From Apteryx mantelli (lineage: Eukaryota; Chordata; Aves; Apterygiformes; Apterygidae): 64,000 nt of DNA. Below, piece by piece: positions 26,095 through 34,720 of the stretch. The stretch lies in contig NC_090011.1 of assembly GCF_036417845.1 (NCBI RefSeq), positions 2,190,726-2,254,725 of the forward strand. Reading direction: 5' to 3'. The position numbers and the translations under genes are program-made. Below the pieces are notes generated by a model. The model was not told the origin of the DNA and made no database searches. It saw only the letters and a program-made list of their open reading frames with translations. Position 1 is the stretch's first letter. Every line of letters starts with the position of its first letter.

Positions 26095-26118
26095 GGGCAT
26101 GCTGGGAGTTGTAGTTCC
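26095..26118 (+). promoter_or_regulatory. ZNF143/SBS-type motif
   Basis: GGCATGCTGGGAGTTGTAGT is the complement of the canonical ACTACAACTCCCAGCATGC element, normally found within 200 bases of a transcription start. No gene start is recognised beside it. Confidence 0.6.
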
Positions 26119-26796
26119 TACACTGCCACCTCCCATGATGCTTTTCAATCTGATTTTTCTCCCTTCCCACCCCGTTCCCCCCGGCTGCCCCCCCCCAACG
26201 TTGATTAATTGGCCCCGACATTAATTAGCTTTTGCAGGTGCTGCCCCCCCCCCCCCCACAGCACTGTGGCCATCTGCTCCTGGCACCTGCTGCAATGGGC
26301 TGGGGGCTGGGTGGGGGGCGGGGGGGGGGGGGGCTGCACACTCATGACGGGGCCCCGGATGCCTGGGTCCCCAGGGGGCCATGGAGGGGAGCAAGGGCCT
26401 CCCCCCCCCCAAAATGCCTGGGTCCCTGGGGGGCGTGGCCACAGACAGGCTCCACCCCTGCATGTGCGGTTGACTTCAAAATCCACCTGGCAAATTGCCC
26501 CAATTACCCCCCGGGGGGGGGAAATTACATAAGAGCTTCCACCTGCCCCCCCCCCCCATGGTCCCTGCTTTGCTGGGAGGGGCCCAAGCACCTGGGCTCC
26601 CTGGGCTGGGAGGGAGCTGGGTAGGAGCCCGGACACCTGGGTTCCCCCCTGCAGATGCCTGGGGGTCTCCCCCAAACACCTGGGTCCTGCCCAGATGCCT
26701 GCCCCCCCCCCCCCCCCCCCCCGGGTGGAGTGGAGTAGGATTGGGGGGGGGGGAGCACAACCCTATATTAGCCACTAGAGAATCCCATTGCCCAGG

Positions 26797-26804
26797 TTAA
26801 TCCC
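26797..26804 (+). promoter_or_regulatory. Possible CRX/OTX site upstream of visinin
   Basis: TTAATCCC lies 0.36 kb upstream of the visinin ATG. It matches the K50 homeodomain core TAATCC used by CRX/OTX in photoreceptors. Confidence 0.4.
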
Positions 26805-27096
26805 TGCCCTGTCCCCCCCCCCAATGTGTGTATATATATTGGGGGGGGGGGGGTGTCTGGCTGCCTGAACCCTCACCCCAGCCATGGGGGGGGGGGGGGG
26901 GAATCTCCAGGGAGGGGCTGCTGAGTTGGGGTGGGGGGGGGGTCAGCTGGGTCCGGCTCAGCCCCTCCGGCTCCCGCTAAGCCCAGATCACCCTCATCCC
27001 CCACAAAGGTGCTCAGCAGGCCCAGAATAGCCACCCCGGGGGGGGGGGGGGGGGGGGAACGCAACCCCCCCCCCCCCCCCCCCCCCCCGGGGTGGT

Positions 27097-27102
27097 TATA
27101 AG
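27097..27102 (+). promoter_or_regulatory. TATA-like box of visinin
   Basis: TTATAAGAGG lies 57 bases before the visinin ATG, directly after a long C run, implying a short 5' UTR. Confidence 0.5.
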
Positions 27103-27153
27103 AGGCGGCGCGGCGGTGGTGGCGAGGGGGGGGCTCGCAGGGGCGCCGCGGCC

Positions 27154-30100
27154 ATGGGCAACAGCAAGAGCGGGGCCCTGTCCAAGGAGCTGCTGGAGGA
27201 CCTGAAGCTCAACACGCGCTACTCGGAGCAGGAGCTGTGCCGCTGGTACGAGAGCTTCCGCAAGCAGTGTCCCGACGGGCGCATCAGCCGCGCCGAGTTC
27301 GAGAGGATCTACGGCAACTTCTTCCCCAACTCGGACCCGCAGGTCTACGCGCGGCACGTCTTCCGCAGCTTCGACACCAACGGCGACGGCACCCTCGACT
27401 TCCGGGAGTACATCATCGCCCTGCACCTCACCTCCTCCGGCAAGACCCACCTCAAGCTTGAGTGGGCCTTCGCCCTCTTCGACGTCGACCGCAACGGCGA
27501 GGTCAGCAAGAGCGAGGTGCTGGAGATCGTCTCGGTGAGCCGGGGCCGCCGTGCCGCGCCGCGCGGGGGCATGCGGCTGTGTGCGTGCTGCTCCGTGCAC
27601 ACGCATGCGGCTCCGTGCAGGCACATGCACACGCACATGGCTCTGTGCACACACACACGGCTCCATGCAGGCACATACATACATGCACATACACACGGCT
27701 CTGTGCAGGCACAGCTCCATGCTTGCGTGTACGCACGCAGCTCTGTGCAGGCACATACACACGCACACGGCTCTGTGCAGGCACATACACATACGGCTCC
27801 GTGCTTGCATGTAGAGATGCATACATGTACGTACACAGCTCCGTACAGGCGTGCACGGCTCCATGCACACGCATACAGCTCCGTGCATGCACATACACAC
27901 ACACACAGAGCTCTGTGCACACGCACACGGCTCTGTGCAGGCATGCATGGCTCTGTGCAGGCACATAAACGCACGCACACAGCTCCGTGCATGCACACGC
28001 AGCTCCACGCTTGCATGTAAAGATGCCTACATGTACGCACACGGCTCTGTGCAGACACACACAGCTCCATGCTTGCACACACAGCTCCGTGCATGCATAT
28101 GGAGATGCATGCACATATGTGCACAGCTCCGTGCATGCACATAGACACATGCAAACAGCTCCGTGCACATGCACATGGCTCCGTGCAGGCAGAGCTCCAT
28201 GCTTGCGTGTACGCATGCAGCTCTGTGCACACACATGCGGCTCCGTGCACATATACACATGCACATGGCTCCGCGCACACACATGTGGCTCCATGCAGGC
28301 GCACACGGTCCCACGCTTGCATGTGGAGATGCATGCATGCACACGCACACAGAGGGATCCACGCACGCACACCCGTGTGGCTCCGTGCACGCTCATACGG
28401 CTCCACGCTTGCACACGCACAGATCGAGGCACACGCAGAGCGCACGCATGTAGCTCTGTGCTTGCACGCACAGATCCCTCCATGCACACACAGATCCATG
28501 CACACATACGGACACACGCATACGGCTCTGTGCACACGGACACACACACACACACAGACCCACGCACGCATGTGGGACCCTGTGCACGCACATACATGCA
28601 TCGATGCATGCAGACACGCACACGGGAGCCGTGCATGCATGTGCATGGACCCCCCCACGCACACGCGTGGAGCTGTGCATGTGCACATACATGTGCATGG
28701 AGGGGGGCAGGCACTCGTGCACGGGAGCCGCGTCCCTCACACAGGGGCCGCACACACGTGTGCACAGCATGTAAAATCCCCCCCCCCATAGAGCAGGTGG
28801 CCGGGATTAATCCCCCCCAGCAGCTTTAGGGTTAATGGGATTACTGCCCCCCCCCACCCCCCCCTGCACCTCGTTAGGGCAATTAAATCCCCCCCAGCTA
28901 ATCTCCCAGGATGGAAAATTCCCTGGGGGGGGGGCCGAGGCACCTCCCCCCCCCCCGGGGGTAAATTTAGCCCCAGCTCAGGTGGCTCCATGGGGTTAAG
29001 CTGCTTGCGGGGGGGGGGGGGGGTGTCACATCCTCACCCCCCCCCCCATAGGGACTGACCCATAGACCCCCCCACGGCCTCCTAATGCCGCAGGGGGCCC
29101 AGGCATCCGGGCAGTTCCTGCACAAGCCCCAAAGTGTGTGTGGGGGGGGGGGGGCTGGGGGGCCCTATGGGGGTCTCTGTGGGGCTGGGGAGCTTGGGGG
29201 GGGGTCCCTGGGGGGCTCCCTATGGGAATGGGGATGCTATGGGGCTCCCTATGGGGTCTGTGGGTCCCTGGGGGCTCCCTATGGGGCCTAGGGGGCTCCT
29301 GGGGGTCCCGGGGGGGGGTTGAGGGCTCCCCCCGGCGCTGACCCCCCCCCCCCCCCGGCGCCCCCCAGGCCATTTTCAAGATGATCCCGGCGGAGGAGCA
29401 GAAGCTGCTGCCGGAGGACGAGAACAACCCGCAGAAACGGGCCGACAAGCTCTGGGCCTACTTCGGGAAGGGCGACAACGGTACCGGCCCCCCCCGGCCC
29501 CCCGATACCCCCCCCTGCACCCTGATACCCCCCTGAGCGCCCCCCCAGCCCCCCAATAACCCCCCCAACCCCTCCCCACACCCCCATATCCCCCCCGGCT
29601 CCCAATACACCCTTAGCACCCTGATACCCCCCCCAGCACCCCGTGATATTCCCCCCCCCAGGCTCCTGGTACCCTCCTGGCACCCCAATATCCCCCCCAG
29701 GGCTCCTGACCCCCCCCAGCACCCCAATATCCCCCCCAAGGCTCCCAATACTCCCTTAGCACCCTGATACCCCCCCCAGGGCTTGCAATACTCCCCCCCA
29801 GCACCCCAATAGCCCCCCCAGGGCTCCTGATCCCCCCCCAGCACCCCAATGCACCCCCCCCGGGCTTTCAATATCCCCCCCAGGGCTCCTGATTTGCCTC
29901 TGGGACCCCAATATCCCCCCCTGGGGCTCCTGGTACCCCCCCCAGCACCCCAACATCATCCTGGGGCTCCTGATCCCCCCCCAGCACCCCAATATCCCTC
30001 TATCGCTCCCAATATCCCCCTGGTATTTGCCCTGGGCTCCCCAATATCCCCCCCAGCACCCCAATACCCCCCCCCAGCACGGAGGGCCCAGGCTGACCCC

Positions 30101-30211
30101 CGTTTTCTCTCTTTTCCCCCCCCAGACAAGATCGCGGAGGGCGAGTTCATCAACGGCGTCATGAAGAACGACGCCATCATGCGCCTCATCCAGTACGAGC
30201 CCAAGAAATAG
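27154..30211 (+). CDS. Visinin (cone recoverin-type calcium sensor)
   Basis: Visinin is a neuronal-calcium-sensor protein of cones that regulates rhodopsin kinase; it is known from chicken and missing in mammals. Exons are 27154-27534, 29369-29480 and 30126-30211, giving 192 residues, the length I recall for chicken visinin. It begins MGNSKSG, a myristoylation signal. Cys39 of the non-binding EF1 is present. EF2 (residues 74-85, DTNGDGTLDFRE) and EF3 (110-121, DVDRNGEVSKSE) are intact, while EF4 (GDNDKIAEGEF) looks degenerate as in recoverins. It ends IQYEPKK with no recoverin-type Lys-rich extension, so visinin fits better than recoverin. The reading frame is intact. Confidence 0.93.
27590..28760. 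repeat. CACACGGCTCCGTGCA minisatellite, visinin intron 1
   Basis: More than 1.1 kb of units of about 25-30 bases is built around ACACACGGCTCCGTGCAGGC. Long His/Cys-rich open frames on both strands come from this array. Confidence 0.9.
28804..28815. promoter_or_regulatory. Palindromic K50 homeodomain site in visinin intron 1
   Basis: GGGATTAATCCC is a perfect 12-bp palindrome made of two TAATCC cores, a strong dimeric site for CRX/OTX-type factors. It sits in a non-repetitive island at the end of the intron's minisatellite. Confidence 0.5.
29485..30085. repeat. CAGCACCCCAATATCCCCCCC array, visinin intron 2
   Basis: Intron 2 is almost wholly 30-45-base units containing GGGCTCCTGATCCCCCCCAG. 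Each unit contains a splice-acceptor-like CCCCCCAG. Confidence 0.8.
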
Positions 30212-30265
30212 GGGCCGGGGGGGGGGGTTGCGGGGCCCCCCCACGCTGGGGGGGGGGGCCGGGGC

Positions 30266-30271
30266 AATAAA
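30266..30271 (+). terminator. Poly(A) signal of visinin
   Basis: AATAAA lies 55 bases after the stop codon. Confidence 0.9.
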
Positions 30272-30718
30272 GAGCATCCTGCAACCGCCGCCGCCTCCGA
30301 GCTGCTGCTGTGGGGGGGGCCCCAAAATCCTGCTGCCGCCTCCCAGCCCTCCACCCCCCCCCCCAGGTCAGCGAAGGGCCCAGGAATCCGGGCCGTTATG
30401 CAACACAGCGTCATCTTCCCCCCCCCCCAAGTTGGATTAACCCTAATCCTCAGCACCCAAATCCCCCCCCAGCAGTGAAGGGGGGGGAAGCAGGACGCCT
30501 GGGCTCATGGGAGGGGGGGGAATTGCTGCACCCGGATGCCTGGGTCCGCTCTGGGGGGGCAGCGCTCCGGATGGGTTCCCATCCCCGTCTGACACTCCGG
30601 ATCTCGTCCCCCAGCTCAGACACGTGGGTCCCCGCGGTGTCCCCCCCCCCTCCCCGGACGCCTGGGCCCCCCCCCCCAAAAACAGAGACGGAGCCGCGTT
30701 TCGGGGCCATCCGGAGCC
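30272..30718. other. Spacer between convergent visinin and RPL28
   Basis: It holds GGATTAACCCTAATCC (about 30434-30449, two more K50 cores) and three copies of the 17-bp motif family. No exon is seen. Confidence 0.5.
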
Positions 30719-30724
30719 TTTATT
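30719..30724 (-). terminator. RPL28: Poly(A) signal of RPL28
   Basis: TTTATT on the plus strand, AATAAA on the gene strand, lies only 4 bases after the RPL28 stop. Confidence 0.88.
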
Positions 30725-30728
30725 GCGC

Positions 30729-31988
30729 TCAGGGAGCCTTGGCCGCGCGGACCCGCTTCTTCTTCACCACCACCGGCTTCTGGCTGCGCAGGATGGCGCT
30801 GGCGCGGCGCAGGGCGGCCTGGGGACACCGCGGGGGGGGGGGGGGGGGCACATGGTCACGGGGGGGGGACACGCAGGGATGGGACCCCCCCCTGCAGGGC
30901 TGAGCCCCATCCCAGGGATTCCCCCCCCCCCATCCCGCTCAGCGCAGGGATCTGCAGGCCCCGGCTCCCCCCCTGGGGTCACCCCACACCCAGGGCAGCC
31001 GAGCGCCCCCCCTTCCCCCCCCCCCCCCGCGGCGAGGGGCCCCGGCGTCCGGGCGCTCACCATGCGCAGGTCCTTGCGGTACTTGTTCTTGCGGATGATG
31101 TGGCGCAGGCTGCTCAGCGTGGCCCGCGCGTTCTTGTTCACCGTGATGCGGTCGTAGGAGGTGGCCGGCTTGCGCTGGCCTGCGGGGGGGGGACACGCAG
31201 GGGGTCAGGGCTGGCGGGGGGGACACGCCACACGGTGTGGGGAAGGGGGGGGGGGCCGTTGCCCACCTGCCCGTTTCTTCAGCACCACCACGACGCCTTT
31301 GCCGTCAGCCGCCGGCTCCACGCCGACCGTCTTGCGGTGGATGAGGCCGTTGTAGCGGAAGGAGTTGCGCGCCTTGAGGTTGTTCGGCTCCTGCGGCGGG
31401 GAGGGGGGGGGGGACACGCTGGCGGGGGGGGGGGGCCCGGACGCCTGGGTCCCTCCCCCTGGGGGTGGGGGCACCCGGGTTCTTTCCCCCCCCCCCCCAT
31501 TCCATCTGGGTCATGGAGGGGCACCCGGACGCCTGGGTCCCTCCCTGTCCAGGCTGGGACATCGGGGGGGGGGCCGGACGCCTGGGTCCCTCTGCCTCCA
31601 GGCTCAGCCATTGTGGGAGGGGGCTCAGACACCTGGGTTCCCCCCCCCCAAATCCCATCTGTGCTATTGTGGGGGGCCCGGACGCCTGGATCCTCCCCCC
31701 CCCCCCTCACTACGTATGGGTCGCTGTTGGGGGGGGCCAGGACGCCTGGGTCCCTCCCCCTCCGGGCTCAGCCATTGGCCGGGGGGGGGGGGCGGACTCC
31801 CGGGTCCATCCCCGTCCGGACCGGGCCGTGGGAGGGGAGGGGAGGGGAGGGGAGGGGAGGGGGGCCCGGACACCGGGGCCGCTCCCGCCGGCGGCGGCGG
31901 CACTCACGGTGCTGTAGGTCTGGTTGTTCCTCTTGATGAGGAAGCTGGAGCAGTTCCGCACGATCATCCACTGCAGGTGGGACGACAT
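30729..31988 (-). CDS. RPL28: Large ribosomal subunit protein eL28
   Basis: RPL28 is a component of the cytosolic 60S subunit. Coding exons on the minus strand are 31908-31988, 31267-31390, 31061-31179 and 30729-30818, giving 137 residues as in human. [60 protein letters not shown] and [19 protein letters not shown] match the mammalian protein almost residue for residue. All introns are GT-AG. The start follows an acceptor (CGCAG/GCGCCATG). The gene lies next to visinin tail to tail, and its linkage with UBE2S agrees with human. It is intact. Confidence 0.98.
31430..31860. repeat. CCCGGACGCCTGGGTCCCTCC cluster, RPL28 intron
   Basis: About eight copies of the 17-bp motif at 50-60-base spacing lie between RPL28 coding exons 1 and 2, followed by a short GGGGA run (31830-31862). 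Confidence 0.85.
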
Positions 31989-32236
31989 GGCGCCTGCGGG
32001 GGCACCGAGAGCGCCCTCAGCCGCCGCCCCGGGCCCGGATTCCCCCCCCGGATCCGCCTTCCCGCCGCCCCGGGCCCAGATCTCCCTCCCCCGGGCCCCG
32101 ATCCGGCCGCCCGGGCCCAGATCTCAGCTCGGACCCGCCCTCCCGCCGCCCCGGGCCCGGATCCCCCCCCCCTCAGACCCGGATCCCGCCGCCCCGGGCC
32201 CGGTGAGGCCTCTCGGGCCGGAGCCACGCGCGCTAC

Positions 32237-32268
32237 CTCCGCTCGCCGCTGCCGCCGGAAACGGAAGG
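32237..32268 (-). promoter_or_regulatory. RPL28: RPL28 5' TOP first exon
   Basis: On the minus strand CCTTCCGTTTCC begins near 32268, a terminal oligopyrimidine start typical of ribosomal protein genes. The tiny exon ends at GGAG followed by GTAGCG (donor at 32236). Confidence 0.55.
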
Positions 32269-32329
32269 AACGCGCGAGCGCGCCGGAACCAGCCTCCACT
32301 CGGCAATCTCCGCCCCGCGCTCGGCGAGC

Positions 32330-32480
32330 CCCGCCCACCGGCGTTCGGCGATCTCCGTCAAGGCTCGGCGATTCCCGTCAGCGTTCGGCGATCCCCGTCA
32401 ACGCTCGGCGATCCCCGTCAAGACTCGGCGATCTCCGTCAGCGCTCGGCGATCTCCGTCAGAGCTCGGCCATCCCCGGCG
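32330..32480. repeat. 22-bp CGGCGATCCCCGTCA array upstream of RPL28
   Basis: About six units of 22 bases (GCTCGGCGATCCCCGTCAAC type) lie just outside the RPL28 promoter. Confidence 0.85.
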
Positions 32481-32484
32481 CCGC

Positions 32485-33131
32485 TCGTCCATCTCCGCCG
32501 CCGCCTCGGAAGCCGCCGGGCGGCGTTCGGGCGCCTTCGGCTCCGCTCGGGGACTCCCGGCGGGGTGGGCGGGGCTTCGGCGGCCGCCCTGCCCGCTGGG
32601 CGGTTTTCGCGCCTCGCGCGTGAGGCGTCGGGGCGCGCGGGCGACCGTTGGTGGCCGTTAGAACCGTTGGGGGCTCGTGTGGAGCCGTCGGGAGCGCGGA
32701 CTCCCGTTAGATGTGCCGGGATGAGCCGGACCGGCTGGAGAGCGGGTCTGTCACGGCCTTCCCAGCCCCTCAGTCCTGGCTTCAGGGGGGCTCCGTCTCC
32801 CCTGGTCTAAAAAGGGGCAGGAGAAGGGGGCCGTGGGGCAGGAGAAAGGGACAGTGGGTCAGGGAGAAGGGGCTGTGGGGCAGAAAGGGAGACAGTAGAG
32901 CAGGATGGGGGGGCCGTGGGGCAGGAGAGGGGGCTGTGGGGCAGGAAGGGAGGCCGTGGGGCAGGGAGGGACCCGTGGGGGCAGGAGGGCGAGGACCCAG
33001 CCGCCCGCTCGCCTGCCCGAGGCTGTTATCGATGGCGAGGACGGAGCGGCCGTGGGGGGTCGATAGTCCCGGGGGGGGCGCGGGGAGGAGCCGGGACGCG
33101 GGGCTGTGCCGTGCCGTGGGGCGCAGTGGCC
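32485..33131. other. CpG-rich spacer before the coiled-coil gene
   Basis: The CpG island continues from RPL28 to about 32740. From 32810 to 32990 come GGGGCCGTGGGGCAGGAG units of about 20-25 bases. The sequence before 33132 may be 5' UTR of the next gene. Confidence 0.45.
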
Positions 33132-34196
33132 ATGGGGCCGTGGGGCGCGCTGGCGCTGCTGGCGCTGCTGGGGGCCGGGGGGGCCCCCTTCGAGCTGCGC
33201 GAGGCGCTGCGGGCGCTGCGGGCCGAGAACGCCCGGCTGCGGGGCGCCGTCTCCGACCTGAGCCGGGCCCTGGGGCAGCTCCGCGCCCGCCTGCGGGACC
33301 CCCGCGGTGAGCCGGGCCCCCCCCCGGCCTCCCCCCCCCCACACACATCGCCCCACATTAACCCCACGTCCTTCTCCCCACAGATCCCGCCCGGACGCCG
33401 GAGCCGCCGGAGCCGCCGCTGCCCCCCCGCTGCCGCCTGGATTCGGCCGCCCCCGGCCCGCAGCCGCTGGGGGGGGCCCCTCGTCCTGGGGGCCGCCACC
33501 GTCGCCGCGCGCCGCCTGCTGCTGCCCTGACGCCGGGCCGGGGCTGAGGGGGGGGTGGGTCCTGCCTGGCCCCCCCCCGCACCCCGCCGGACCCTTCTAG
33601 GACCCCCCCCAGCACCCAGGACCCCCCCCCCGGAGAGGACACCCCACCGCCGAGACCGGCTCAGGACCCACCACCCTGCTGGTAGGTGCTGGGGGGGGGC
33701 GCAGGGGACCGCGGGGGGGGCGCAGGGGTGTCCGGGGTCATCCCCCCCCCCCTCCAAGGGGCGCTGCCGAAATGGGGATGGGCTCGTTGGGGGGGGGCGA
33801 TTGATTGGGGCCCCCAAATCCTACCTGGGCTGGAGCGGGTCCTGAGCCCTCCCCATTCCCTGCTAATTAGCAGCCACGGTTAATTACACGGGGAATGTGG
33901 GTCGGTCGATGGCTCTTTCCATCCCTCTGGGCACAACCCCCCCCCCCCAGCTCCCACAATGCCCTGGGGAAGCCAGTTTTTGTGGGGGGGGTGGGTGGGG
34001 TGGGGGGCGCCCGGACGCCTGGGCCCTGCTGCTGACGGCGTGGCACCCACAGGGCGGCCTGGCTCCCCCTGGCGCTCCGCACGGCGCTGACCCGCGACTC
34101 CCGCACCGAGACCCTCCCGGAGCGGTGGCGGCCCCCCCCGGATCGCTGCGGCCCCCCCCGCAGCCCCCCCCCCCCCCGCGGCTCCAAGTAATTAAA
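33132..34196 (+). CDS. Unrecognised small secreted or membrane coiled-coil protein
   Basis: I do not recognise this gene. ATG at 33132 opens a clear signal peptide (MGPWGALALLALLGAGGAP). A Leu/Ala/Arg heptad stretch of about 35 residues follows (EALRALRAENARLRGAVSDL). The donor CCGCG/GTGAGC is at 33307 and an acceptor CCCACAG at 33377-33383. The next exon starts DPARTPEPPEPPLPPRC; one frame runs to a stop at 33545 and another ends LVLGAATVAARRLLLP at 33530. Further plausible exons are 33601-33680 (acceptor CTTCTAG, donor CTG/GTAGGT) and 34053-34190, which reads WLPLALRTALTRDSRTETLP. ATTAAA signals follow at 34191 and 34202. Exon 1 is believable; the rest is uncertain. It has no human counterpart that I can name. 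Confidence 0.4.
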
Positions 34197-34289
34197 ACTT
34201 CATTAAAGCTCAATGAGGCTCTGGGGATTGAGAGCGGGGAGCGATGGGGGGGGTCACGCAAGTCCCTGGCCCCCCCGGAGCCCCCCGGC

Positions 34290-34295
34290 TTTATT
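34290..34295 (-). terminator. Poly(A) signal of the LOTUS-domain gene
   Basis: TTTATT on the plus strand, AATAAA on the minus strand. It is the nearest signal downstream of the minus-strand LOTUS gene and is convergent with the coiled-coil gene. Confidence 0.5.
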
Positions 34296-34329
34296 GTGCC
34301 CGTGAGCGCCCCGGATTCGCTGCCGGATC

Positions 34330-34720
34330 GGGTCCGGAATGGGTGCAGCGGGGCCGGAGCACCGGGATCAGGTGGGAATCGCCTCGCGTCGGGTCCAGAT
34401 AGGCTGAATCAGGTCAGAATCACCTTGGATCGGGTCTGGATTGCTGGGATCAGGTCAGAATGGCCCCGGATTGGGTCAAATCGCCCCAGACTGGGTCAGA
34501 ATTGCCACGGATCGGGTCAAATTGCCCTGGATCAGGTCTGGATCACCCCAGATTGGGTCAAATCGCCCCTGGATCGGGTCTGTGCTGCAGGATCAGGTCA
34601 GAATTGCCCCAGATCAGGTCTGGATCGCTGGGATCACGTCTGGATCACTGGGATCAGGTCAGAATGGTCCCGGATTGGGTCAGAATCGCCGCGGATCGGG
34701 TCCAGCAGGGCCCCAGCCCC
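34330..34720. repeat. GATCGGGTCTGGATC array
   Basis: About fifteen units of 25-35 bases (GGATCAGGTCAGAATCGCC type) lie between the LOTUS gene's likely stop and its poly(A) signal. Confidence 0.85.

Larger units (their letters stand above)
25165..27090. other. Spacer UBE2S-visinin
   Basis: An AT-rich stretch (25180-25380) is followed by an array of GCCTGGCCTGGATC-type units (about 25440-25870). A ZNF143-type site is at 26095, and homeodomain cores (TTGATTAATTGG, ATTAATTAGC) lie near 26203-26229. From 26300 come scattered CCCGGACACCTGGGTTCC motifs and homopolymer runs. I see no exon. Confidence 0.5.

Noticed and set aside
27013-28789. Cys/His-rich open frames in visinin intron 1, at first sight keratin-associated-like
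   Set aside because: They arise from CACACGGCTCCGTGCA repeats, occur in all frames and lie inside a well-defined intron.
27154-30211. Recoverin (RCVRN) as the name of the calcium sensor
   Set aside because: The end IQYEPKK without recoverin's Lys-rich extension and the body residues fit chicken visinin better.
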